Shown one piece after another: positions 53,261 to 60,666 of a DNA stretch of 64,000 nucleotides (positions within the stretch are counted from its first letter, which is position 1; every line of letters begins with the position of its first letter). The position numbers were made by a program, and so were the translations under genes. This DNA is from Lacicoccus halitifaciens. GTDB lineage: Bacteria; Bacillota; Bacilli; Staphylococcales; Salinicoccaceae. Below the pieces are notes generated by a model. It was given only the letters and a program-made list of their open reading frames with translations. It did no database searches and was not told the origin of the DNA. The stretch is taken from contig NZ_JBDZDV010000001.1 of assembly GCF_040544485.1 (NCBI RefSeq), positions 62,001 to 126,000 of the forward strand, written 5' to 3'.

Positions 53261-54460
53261 GTGGCTAAAATTATAGCGGTCAACGCAGGAAGCTCCTCAT
53301 TCAAATTCCAGCTTTTTGAAATGCCCGAAGAAACTGAGATCGCCAAAGGGCTGGTCGAACGGATCGGCATGGATAATGGTGTGTTCACCATTACGGTCGG
53401 CGGTGAGAAGATAACCAGGAACCGGAATTTTGAGACGCATGAAGAAGCGGTCGACCTCATGCTGGAAGAGCTGGTTGAACATGGTGCGGTCGCCGACATC
53501 AATGAGATCGTCGGCTCGGGCCACAGGGTGGTCCACGGCGGTGAGAGTTTTGATGACTCTGTACTGATTACGGATGAAGTGGTGGAGAAGATCGAGAACC
53601 TGAGTGAACTCGCACCGCTCCATAATCCGGCCAACCTGATGGGCATCAGGGCATTTATGGAGCACCTTCCGGATGTGCCCCATGTGGCGGTATTCGACAC
53701 CGCCTTCCATCAGACGATGCCGGAAAGCTCATATCTGTACAGTCTGCCTTACGATTATTACAAGGAATACGGCATCAGGAAGTACGGTTTCCACGGCACA
53801 AGCCATAAGTATGTGACCCAGAGGGCAAGTGAGATGCTCGGCAGGCCGCTGAAGGAACTGAAGCTGATCAGCTGCCACCTCGGCAACGGCGCGAGCATCG
53901 CAGCTGTGAAGGGCGGGGAGTCGATAGACACGTCCATGGGCTTCACGCCGCTTGCCGGCGTCACGATGGGGACCCGCTCCGGGAACCTGGACCCCGCGCT
54001 CATCCCGTTCATCATGGAAAAGACCGGGAAAACCGCAACGGAAGTGCTGAACGTCCTGAATAAAGAATCCGGCCTCCTCGGGGTCAGCGGATTTTCAAGC
54101 GACCTCCGCGATATCGAAGAAGAGGCGAGGAAAGGCAATCAGCGTGCCGAACTCGCACTGGATGTCTTCGGCGAACGGATCCACAAATACATGGGGTCCT
54201 ATGCAACGAGGATGGGCGGACTTGATGCGATCATCTTCACGGCAGGCGTCGGCGAGAATTCCGACATAATACGCGAAAAAGTGCTGAAAGGCCTCGAGTT
54301 CATGGGTGTTTATTTCGATAAATCACTGAATGATGTGAGAGGCAAGGAAAAATTCATCAACTATCCTTATTCCCCGGTGAAGATCCTCATCATCCCGACG
54401 AATGAGGAGATTGAAATAGTTAGAGATGTGATGAGGATTGCTGATATACCAAGGGGTTAG
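53261..54460 (+). CDS. ackA: Acetate kinase
   Basis: Interconverts acetate plus ATP with acetyl phosphate, 399 residues. ASKHA-family motifs: VNAGSSSFKFQLFE at the N-terminus, HRVVHGGESF, FDTAFHQTMP, CHLGNGASIAAV and FTAGVGENS. The start is a GTG behind AGTAGGTGA. It completes the acetate theme with acsA 30 kb upstream. The integrated element begins right after its stop, so its native terminator appears to have been displaced. Confidence 0.96.
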   Translation: MAKIIAVNAGSSSFKFQLFEMPEETEIAKGLVERIGMDNGVFTITVGGEKITRNRNFETHEEAVDLMLEELVEHGAVADINEIVGSGHRVVHGGESFDDSVLITDEVVEKIENLSELAPLHNPANLMGIRAFMEHLPDVPHVAVFDTAFHQTMPESSYLYSLPYDYYKEYGIRKYGFHGTSHKYVTQRASEMLGRPLKELKLISCHLGNGASIAAVKGGESIDTSMGFTPLAGVTMGTRSGNLDPALIPFIMEKTGKTATEVLNVLNKESGLLGVSGFSSDLRDIEEEARKGNQRAELALDVFGERIHKYMGSYATRMGGLDAIIFTAGVGENSDIIREKVLKGLEFMGVYFDKSLNDVRGKEKFINYPYSPVKILIIPTNEEIEIVRDVMRIADIPRG

Positions 54461-54468
54461 GTAGTATA

Positions 54469-54485
54469 TTGTGAATTGTTCACAA
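54469..54485. other. Candidate attachment-site core (attL)
   Basis: TTGTGAATTGTTCACAA is a perfect inverted repeat of 7-base arms with a 3-base centre, 8 bases after the ackA stop and about 110 bases before the recombinase start. This is the usual form of a tyrosine recombinase crossover site. The matching attR would lie beyond the window. Confidence 0.45.
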
Positions 54486-54505
54486 GGGAAAATTCTTATA
54501 TTCAA

Positions 54506-54552
54506 GGTTGTGCAATCTCTACTACTAAAAGTTGGGGTTGTACAATCTACTA
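54506..54552 (+). repeat. Two direct repeats before the integrase, possible arm-type sites
   Basis: GGTTGTGCAATCT at 54506-54518 and GGTTGTACAATCT at 54536-54548 differ by one base and are 30 bp apart, each followed by a run similar to CTACTA. They may bind the integrase amino-terminal domain or a regulator. Confidence 0.5.
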
Positions 54553-54594
54553 ATTAATCACTTTTTATCAAATTTTTGATGAGGAGTGATTTTT

Positions 54595-55617
54595 TTGTCT
54601 TTAAAAAGAAGAAAATCAAAGAAGCCAGCTGCCATTAGATTTAGCGATATGAAAGAAATTGTCTACTCTCAGAAATTGGGTACAACCTCAAAAGAAACAG
54701 CAGATAACTATATCAAAGCGTTGAATGAACTCATTTATTTCTTTGATGATGGATATGTAAAAGACTTAACAATTGAGGATGCATACGACTACTTAGATTA
54801 TTTGTTGAATGACAAACCTCATTTCAGAGGAGATAAGAATAGAAGTAGCAAAGTTGGATTAGCTCGCAGAAGTGTGAATACCTACCTCACACTCACAAAA
54901 GGAGCTTACACAGTCCTTCTAGAACTGGGTTACATCAAGTCTAAACACGATGTATTCAGAGATATTAACCAGCTGAAATATCAAAAGCAGAGTCCTAAAG
55001 TGATCAAACCGAGTGAGCTGAATAAACTAATCAAATCTTTGGATGAAAGATACTACACAGACTTAAGGATGCTCACAGCGATTCATTTATTTTTAGAATC
55101 ATTCGGAAGAGTAAGTGAAGTATTAGAGCTTACTGAAGATGATATTGATTTTGATAGAAATATCGTTACTTTCAACAAAACAAAGAATAGCTTATTCAGA
55201 AGTGTACCAGTGTCTCAGAAGACAATTGATTTAGTAGATAGGCTATTAGATCACAATGAGAGCTTCACTAAGAATGAGGGGAGAATATTCCTTACGAATG
55301 TTGGTAATCCTCTCAAGCGAGATTCATTTGGTGCTCACTTAGAGAAGTGTCTGAAAAGAGCAGGTGTGAAGCAACATATCACTAATCATATGTTCCGACA
55401 TACAGCGGCAACTGCTTTTATGGAGCAAAAAGGATCATTAAAAACACTTCAATATTATTTGGGTCACTCAGATATATCAGTCACAGAAATCTATCTGCAC
55501 ATAGATGAGGTGAAGAACATACGGAATCAAGCGAAGCACTCACCTCTAAATATTTTGAAAGAAAACAAAGTGAAAACTAGAAGAAATATTAGATCACACA
55601 GAAGATATGTAAAATAA
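54595..55617 (+). CDS. int: Tyrosine recombinase/integrase
   Basis: Site-specific recombinase of 340 residues. The SAM-like core-binding domain spans about 15-125 and the catalytic domain about 135-320. The catalytic set is complete: Arg172 (SFGRVSEVLEL), a Lys near 195-197 (NKTKN), His265/Arg268 (HMFRHTAA), His291 (YLGHSDI) and Tyr300 (EIYLHI). I chose the TTG at 54595 because GAGGAG lies 8 bases upstream; the GTG at 54586 overlaps it. It sits at the element border next to the candidate attachment core. Codons are AT-rich. Confidence 0.92.
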   Translation: MSLKRRKSKKPAAIRFSDMKEIVYSQKLGTTSKETADNYIKALNELIYFFDDGYVKDLTIEDAYDYLDYLLNDKPHFRGDKNRSSKVGLARRSVNTYLTLTKGAYTVLLELGYIKSKHDVFRDINQLKYQKQSPKVIKPSELNKLIKSLDERYYTDLRMLTAIHLFLESFGRVSEVLELTEDDIDFDRNIVTFNKTKNSLFRSVPVSQKTIDLVDRLLDHNESFTKNEGRIFLTNVGNPLKRDSFGAHLEKCLKRAGVKQHITNHMFRHTAATAFMEQKGSLKTLQYYLGHSDISVTEIYLHIDEVKNIRNQAKHSPLNILKENKVKTRRNIRSHRRYVK

Positions 55618-55622
55618 AAAAA

Positions 55623-55716
55623 ACTCGTGCCCACCACTAAAAAAGTAGCAAACACAAGCCCTAGACAAGTTTAGTGTACTATTTAACTGCTTATAAATCA
55701 AGTGGTAGGTCATGAG
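55623..55716 (+). promoter_or_regulatory. Long imperfect hairpin upstream of the winged-helix gene
   Basis: CTCGTGCCCACCACT (from 55623) pairs with AGTGGTAGGTCATGAG (to about 55716) apart from a bulge and a mismatch, with further weak pairing inside. It ends about 20 bases before the start codon, so it may be a leader structure, an attenuator or an integrase-region DNA signal. Confidence 0.4.
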
Positions 55717-55736
55717 CTCAAAAGGAGCAAACTATC

Positions 55737-56537
55737 ATGTCCACCCTCAAATTGGAGCAGTATATCAATTTTGAATCTCTTGAAGAAATGAATCATCATG
55801 TATCACTTCATGTTAAAAATAATAATCTTAATGATACTCAGTATAAACTTCTTACTGTTCTTGCACAGTATTCATGTAAATACCTTGGAGCAAGCTATCT
55901 AAAGCTAGATACTTTAGCTGGCTTATTAGATGTGTCTAAAAGAACTGTACAACGCAATCTAAATGTATTAGTAGAGTTAGAAATCATTGAGAAAGTCCAT
56001 TGCTTCAGGAAGATTAGGGGAGGATTCGGAGCTTCTATTTTCATCATTAAAGAGTATATAGAAGAAGATGACCACTCGGATTTGTCTACTCGTAACAACT
56101 CTCAGGACACAGCAGGGGAGCGACTTAGAGAGCGATTAAAGAAAACAAACACTACCTTTTCTAAATCTAAATACAATAATTCAGTAGTACCCAATAGTTC
56201 TGATGCACAGCGTGAGTATAATTTAAGCTATAAAGATGTTGTGCCTTCCTTTATCCCGACTCGACTAGGCGAATATATGATTAAATTCTTTGATTCTGCT
56301 ACTGTCACAAGACTCTATAACTCAATGAGTAACGCTTTGAGGGTTTACAAGGGTAGAGAAGAGTTTGGCTCAGAACACATAGTAGACTGGATGTACAGAG
56401 CAACAAACGCTTTGATCTTAGCTATTAAGAATCATAGACATAATCCTCAGAAGTATTCTGCTGTGAAGAATATGTATAGCTATGTCTATCAGACAGCATT
56501 GAACATAGCTGTTAAAGATGAGTTTTCTTATGTATAG
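55737..56537 (+). CDS. Winged-helix DNA-binding protein
   Basis: 266 residues with an N-terminal HTH_36-like winged helix (about 30-105; TLAGLLDVSKRTVQRNLNVL is the recognition region), a polar linker (about 115-160), and a conserved-looking C-terminal helical domain (about 165-260, IPTRLGEYMIKFFDSATVTRLY). Similar proteins in Bacillales plasmids and integrative elements are regulators or replication proteins; the role here is unknown. The RBS is AAAAGGAG. Confidence 0.72.
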   Translation: MSTLKLEQYINFESLEEMNHHVSLHVKNNNLNDTQYKLLTVLAQYSCKYLGASYLKLDTLAGLLDVSKRTVQRNLNVLVELEIIEKVHCFRKIRGGFGASIFIIKEYIEEDDHSDLSTRNNSQDTAGERLRERLKKTNTTFSKSKYNNSVVPNSSDAQREYNLSYKDVVPSFIPTRLGEYMIKFFDSATVTRLYNSMSNALRVYKGREEFGSEHIVDWMYRATNALILAIKNHRHNPQKYSAVKNMYSYVYQTALNIAVKDEFSYV

Positions 56538-56758
56538 TTTATTTGAGCTGTATGCTTAGTCGAAGCTCTTCGTGACTAAAGTAAGTGAAATATTTTTCTT
56601 GATAAATATAAAACTAAAATTAAAGGTACTAGAATTCAATATTTAAGTAAGATATAATACTTATAAAGAATAATCTGGTAATTTAATACTAAATTGGTAA
56701 TAGTAATTAGAAATTCAAATGAAGTAAAGATAATATAATTTAAAGGAGATAATTAACT

Positions 56759-57541
56759 ATGAAAAAATATTTACTTGCAGGCGGGCTTTCAACAGTTCTG
56801 CTTCTCGGAGCATGTGGTGAAGACACTACTAATGAAGAAGAGAGCACAGAAGAAACGACAGCAGAAGAGTCTTCAGAGAGTGCTGAGAGCTCAGGAAGTT
56901 CTGAGGAAGTAGATCAATTACAAGCTGAGAATGAAGAATTACAAGCTGAAAATGAAGAGTTACAGACTCAAGTAGAAGACTTACAAGAGCAATTAGATAA
57001 TACTAGTGATGTAGCATCAGAAGAGTCTACAGATAGTTCAGAAGGCGATTCTGAAGACTCTGAGAGTGCAGGTAATGATAGTAGTAGAAGTAACCCTTTA
57101 GCACTAGGAGAAACGGCTGAGGTTAGCGTAGTGACCTATAATGATGAAGGTGAAGAGCTCACTGGTACAGCCAGTGTAACGATTGATAATGTTTTAAGAG
57201 GTCAGGAAGCTCTTGATGAAATGGAGGGTGAATATTCTTACTATGAACCATATGAAGAAGAAGGTTATGAGTGGGTTGTATTTGATTTATCTTATGAATT
57301 AACAGAATTTGAAGATACTGACACACCTCTGTTTGTTTCTGATGATATACGAATTTATCATGAAGATGGATCTCAAGCACCTTCAGAGATGGCTGTATTA
57401 GATGATGACTTCCAGTCAGGAAATATTTACGAGGGTGGGAGTGCATCTGGTAAAGTAGCGAGACCTGCTCCAGAAGGAGAGTCATTCTTGATTAAATTTG
57501 ACGATTATATGGAAGCAGAAGCTTGGTATCTAGTAGATTAA
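56759..57541 (+). CDS. Coiled-coil lipoprotein with DUF4352-like C-terminal domain
   Basis: 260-residue surface lipoprotein. The signal peptide ends in the lipobox LLLGAC. An acidic Ser/Glu/Thr linker follows, then a regular coiled coil (about 58-82, repeats of LQAENEE), another acidic linker, and a beta-rich domain from about residue 110 (NPLALGETAEVSVV, EWVVFDLSYEL, DDIRIYHEDG) like DUF4352. In phages and plasmids such lipoproteins can block superinfection, but this is only a suggestion. The first codons are more host-like in composition than the rest, and the leader closely resembles that of the host cytochrome at 43248-43616. RBS AAAGGAG. Confidence 0.82.
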   Translation: MKKYLLAGGLSTVLLLGACGEDTTNEEESTEETTAEESSESAESSGSSEEVDQLQAENEELQAENEELQTQVEDLQEQLDNTSDVASEESTDSSEGDSEDSESAGNDSSRSNPLALGETAEVSVVTYNDEGEELTGTASVTIDNVLRGQEALDEMEGEYSYYEPYEEEGYEWVVFDLSYELTEFEDTDTPLFVSDDIRIYHEDGSQAPSEMAVLDDDFQSGNIYEGGSASGKVARPAPEGESFLIKFDDYMEAEAWYLVD

Positions 57542-57561
57542 TCACATAAAATAAGTTATTT

Positions 57562-57588
57562 AGTAGCTACTTTGAGTAGCTACTTTTT
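57562..57588 (+). terminator. Terminator after the lipoprotein gene
   Basis: The palindrome AGTAGCTACT occurs twice around TTG and forms a 10-bp stem, followed by a T-run. Confidence 0.82.
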
Positions 57589-57664
57589 ACTATATGTATG
57601 TTTTTTCTATACAAGCATCTCTAAATTCATAAACTTTTTACACTTTTTGACCAAAAACCACGCA

Positions 57665-58095
57665 AACCTTCGCCAAAAGTTGACTTAATGCTACAGTATA
57701 GTGAGAGGTGCTTTTTAGATACTTGTCTATATAAAACATACAAGAACTCTAAAACCCATTGTAATATTATACTATTCACTCCGAATTACGACAAACCTTC
57801 GCCAAAAGTTGACTTAATGCTACAGTATAGTGAGAGGTGCTTTTTTGACACTTGTCTATATAAAATAGACAAGCGTTCTAAAATTCATTGTAATATTACA
57901 CTTTCTGACCTAAAACCACGCAAACTCTTTCTAAAACCAGACTTATTGATACAGTATAGTGAGAGGTACTTTTTTGACACTTGTCTATATAAAATAGACA
58001 AGCGTTCTAAAATTCATTGTAATATTACTCTTTTCACCCGATTTACGACAAACTCTTTCTAAAACCAGACTTATTGATACAGTATAGTGAGAGGC
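57665..58095. repeat. 129-bp tandem repeat array, about 3.3 units, gene-free
   Basis: The mark ACAGTATAGTGAGAGG recurs with TATAG at 57697, 57826, 57955 and 58083, giving periods of 129, 129 and 128. Units also contain CTTGTCTAT-ATAAA-ATAGACAAG (perfect hairpins at 57851-57873 and 57980-58002; degenerate in unit 1) and GTAATATTAC. The fourth copy is truncated after the mark. A continuous 124-codon frame (57688-58062) exists only because the unit length is 43 codons; no ribosome site precedes it. Possible roles are binding sites for a replication or regulatory protein, or a repeat RNA. Confidence 0.85.
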
Positions 58096-58302
58096 ATTTA
58101 AAATTCGGAAAAATGTTGCCTATTCCCGGCATTATAGATGAGAGAGCTAATAAGACAATTTAACTAATAGTATATCAGTAGCAGAAGAAGTGCTATAAGC
58201 TCTCATATTAAATTTAATTCCTTTCCACTCAGCAGAAATGTTGAGTGGTTTTTTTATGTAAAACTAAACGAATAATCATTAGTTAGAAAGGATGAAAGAT
58301 AA
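58096..58302 (+). other. Gene-free stretch with possible small RNA
   Basis: Between the last repeat copy and the next gene no credible reading frame is visible. GAGAGCT near 58133 can pair with AGCTCTC near 58198, and the stretch ends at the terminator 58225-58256, so a short transcript starting near the last repeat is possible. Confidence 0.35.
58225..58256 (+). terminator. Terminator upstream of the small HTH gene
   Basis: CCACTCA and TGAGTGG pair around GCAGAAATGT and are followed by seven T. No gene lies directly before it, which suggests it ends a noncoding transcript. Confidence 0.82.
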
Positions 58303-58563
58303 ATGAACTACGCAATAAAAGCAGAGAACGCTGTTCTAAGAAGACTATTCAACGAATGGTACGAACTCTCTAACAAGCCAAATTTGAGATTAGTCTCAGA
58401 GGGTATCGGATTGAATTACAACACTTTTGTCAGCTGGAAGACAGGTAAGCATGATTATTCTAGAAATTCTCTTAGAGAGATCAGAAAGTATTTTTATAGG
58501 TTAAGCATTAGACAAGAACAAATTAATCAACTCTATGAGAAAGTACTACAAGAAAGATCATAA
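58303..58563 (+). CDS. Small helix-turn-helix protein
   Basis: 86 residues, basic. Residues about 26-60 (RLVSEGIGLNYNTFVSWKTG) look like an HTH of the phage-repressor/XRE type: a two-helix motif followed by a conserved-looking tail IRKYFYRLSIRQEQ. It is probably a DNA-binding regulator of the element. It has a good AGAAAGGATG site and follows the terminator at 58225-58256. Confidence 0.65.
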   Translation: MNYAIKAENAVLRRLFNEWYELSNKPNLRLVSEGIGLNYNTFVSWKTGKHDYSRNSLREIRKYFYRLSIRQEQINQLYEKVLQERS

Positions 58564-58688
58564 GCTTAATCCAGCTATCCTCAAGTCGATTTGTAGAGCT
58601 GTCAATGCTAAATGAGTAGTTTAAGTATAGAGAGAAATATAAAGCTCTCACAGAAGAATATAGAGCATTTAAAAGGAGATTATAAATC

Positions 58689-58850
58689 ATGAGTATTGAA
58701 AAACTAGAGAAGAATATTGAAAGTATAAAGCAGGAGCATGAGAAACAAATTAAGATACTAGAAGAGATTAATAGTCTTACAGAAGAGAGTGCAATGATAA
58801 TTAAAGACATAAAAGAGCGTAGACAAAAGAAGACTTGCTATAAGAAGTGA
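58689..58850 (+). CDS. Small coiled-coil protein (53 residues)
   Basis: Begins MSIEKLEKNIESIKQEHEKQ and is predicted to be one long helix with heptad spacing of Ile/Leu, ending in a basic tail with KERRQKKTCYKK. AAAAGGAG lies 8-9 bases upstream of the ATG, and codons match those of the element. It is not recognised; a small regulator or structural partner is possible. Confidence 0.6.
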   Translation: MSIEKLEKNIESIKQEHEKQIKILEEINSLTEESAMIIKDIKERRQKKTCYKK

Positions 58851-59249
58851 AGTGTGATATAATGGATTATTGATTTGTGTCTATAAAATAATACATATAA
58901 TCATTCATAATACTATATTAATTCTTATTTGCAATAAAGTCAATAGAGTTTAGAGATAAATAAAAAAATAATGAGAGCAATCACTTACTTGAGCGATAGC
59001 GATAAGTTAAGTGATTGCTCTCAAAAGAGAGCGAAGCGAACGCTGTCTGAGCCGAAGGCGAGTAAATCTTTCTGTAGAAGGTCTTTATGTTGTATGTCCA
59101 ATTAGTGTTCATTTTTGAGCATTAATTGGACATACAGCGGGTAGTAAAGTTTTTGTTCAATTTTAAACATCAAATGGACTACTTAAAAATATACACTCAA
59201 TTTTGAACAGAAATTGGACTACTAAAATAAAATCAAAAGGATGATCTAA
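58851..59249. promoter_or_regulatory. Hairpin and direct-repeat region, origin or operator candidate
   Basis: No gene in 399 bases. It holds (1) an inverted repeat with arms GAGAGCAATCACTTA and TAAGTGATTGCTCTC (58973-59022); (2) an inverted repeat with arms TGTATGTCCAATTA and TAATTGGACATACA (59091-59136); and (3) three direct repeats of the form TCAATTTTGAACANNAATTGGAC, with GGAC at 59128, 59176 and 59216. The first copy lies inside hairpin 2. The last repeat ends 30 bases before the start of the winged-helix pair, the usual place for iterons of a replication initiator or autorepressor sites. Confidence 0.6.
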
Positions 59250-59750
59250 ATGAAGCTATACATTGATAAAAATATATTTAATAAAGATGACTTGTACTTT
59301 TTAAATGAAAAAGAATTCTACTTACTTATTCATTTATATGCTTTGAGTGATAACAACATCGTAAAGATTAAAACGAGTGACTTTCTAGAAGAAGCAAATA
59401 TAGACTTATCCGACTTAAAAGATGTGCTGGAGACTCTGAGAATGATGAGAGTTAAAAGAGTTATTAAGTATATCGAGAAGCCAGATCTCAATGAGATTAT
59501 ATTAGAGCTTCCAAATACTAAAGTGAGAAGCATAAATAGTTTTGAGATAGATACAGACTTCTTTAAGAAGTTTTCTAGATCATACAATTGTTTAGCAATC
59601 TATTTATATTACTACTTAGAACAAGCAAATGAACCAGTTCAATTGTATAAGTTTGCTAGACAGCTCGACAACATTACTGATGAAGAGATTGAAGAAGCAT
59701 TGGAACTGTTAATTGAAAATAAATTCATTGCAAAAGAAAAAGGAGAATAA
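59250..59750 (+). CDS. Dual winged-helix-like protein 1, possible replication initiator
   Basis: 166 residues. Two winged-helix-like segments can be read: about 18-72 (LNEKEFYLLIHLYALSDNN, then SDLKDVLETLRMMRVKRVI) and about 110-164 (CLAIYLYYYLEQANEPVQLY, then DEEIEEALELLIENKFI). Tandem winged helices are the build of many plasmid Rep and DnaD-like proteins, and three iteron-like repeats precede the gene. I do not recognise the family, so initiation is inference. AAAGGATG precedes the ATG; the next gene begins 2 bases after the stop. Confidence 0.6.
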   Translation: MKLYIDKNIFNKDDLYFLNEKEFYLLIHLYALSDNNIVKIKTSDFLEEANIDLSDLKDVLETLRMMRVKRVIKYIEKPDLNEIILELPNTKVRSINSFEIDTDFFKKFSRSYNCLAIYLYYYLEQANEPVQLYKFARQLDNITDEEIEEALELLIENKFIAKEKGE

Positions 59751-59752
59751 AA

Positions 59753-60589
59753 ATGGAATTAAGTACAGAAAGAAAGAATAGAGCTTTTATAAGAATGTTT
59801 AATTGTTTTACAGATAGCAGAGAAGGACATAATCAATATCATTTAACAGTAGATGAGCTGGAAGCTTACATACTGCTTGAGAGAAGTAGAAGTGTATCAG
59901 ATAGAACAGACTATATCATGTCTCTTGAAGTGATGCTATTTCATGCAAGAAAAGAGATAAATAGCAGAAATAAAAATAAACTTTTAAAGTCATTAAAAGG
60001 ATTAGAGGCTAAAGGAATTATAGATATATTTCACGAAGAAAAAAGCATCATTGGTATAGATCCACTTTACAACGGATGGACAGGATTTGAACCAATTTCT
60101 TTAGATGAAATAGATGAGCTCTTAGAGATGACTAACAACTTTAAGATGGTTTACTTCTATGCGCTTCTTGAAACTAGAAGAAAATATGACTCAGTGCACT
60201 TAGCAACAAGTATTATCACAGATGTTATGAAGATCTCTAAGACAACATTGTATAAGTATATAGAAGAGCTTGAAGAACTTAAGATTATTAAGGTAAAGAG
60301 AACAAAAGAAAATGGTGTGAATTTCACTAATCATTATCAAATTGATGATCAATTCTTGAGAAAATGTGGACTACTAGAAGAAGAGGTAAGTGAAGAAGCT
60401 GAAGTAAGAGTAATAAAGTCGAGCGGCAAAGATGCTAGAAAAAAGACTAAAGAGAAGGAAGAGGTAAACGAATTCTACAAAATCGTAGACGGTGAGAAAA
60501 ATTTTCATTCGGAAGAATCTTACTTCAAATATCAAACACACTTAGCACAAAGAAAGAAAGAAGAACAAATAGAGAAGTTGCCATTTTGA
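59753..60589 (+). CDS. Dual winged-helix-like protein 2, possible replication initiator
   Basis: 278 residues with the same plan as its upstream neighbour: a first winged-helix-like segment at about 25-95 (YHLTVDELEAYILLERSRS to KGLEAKGIIDIFHEE) and a second at about 130-205 (MVYFYALLETRRKYDSVHL, then ISKTTLYKYIEELEELKIIK), followed by a basic, charged tail with KDARKKTKEKEE. The pair may act together, like a heterodimeric initiator or initiator plus helicase loader. Strong AAAAAGGAG; it is translated right after gene 1. Confidence 0.6.
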   Translation: MELSTERKNRAFIRMFNCFTDSREGHNQYHLTVDELEAYILLERSRSVSDRTDYIMSLEVMLFHARKEINSRNKNKLLKSLKGLEAKGIIDIFHEEKSIIGIDPLYNGWTGFEPISLDEIDELLEMTNNFKMVYFYALLETRRKYDSVHLATSIITDVMKISKTTLYKYIEELEELKIIKVKRTKENGVNFTNHYQIDDQFLRKCGLLEEEVSEEAEVRVIKSSGKDARKKTKEKEEVNEFYKIVDGEKNFHSEESYFKYQTHLAQRKKEEQIEKLPF

Positions 60590-60666
60590 TTTAAAGAGAG
60601 TCTGAAGGAGAGATCGGACTATAAACCATGGGAGGGAAACATTAAAAGATAAAGGATGTTTCTCAA

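Noticed and set aside
57688..58062. A 124-codon open frame through the 129-bp repeats
   Set aside because: It is open because the unit is exactly 43 codons; no ribosome binding site precedes its ATG, the composition is that of the repeat, and the hairpins explain conservation better than coding does.
57665..58095. CRISPR array
   Set aside because: Units are about 129 bp with no short-repeat/unique-spacer alternation and no cas genes nearby.
58523..58810. A 95-codon minus-strand frame of hydrophobic and serine residues
   Set aside because: It overlaps the small coiled-coil gene on the plus strand, which has a good ribosome site; the minus frame is the complement of its Lys/Glu-rich codons.
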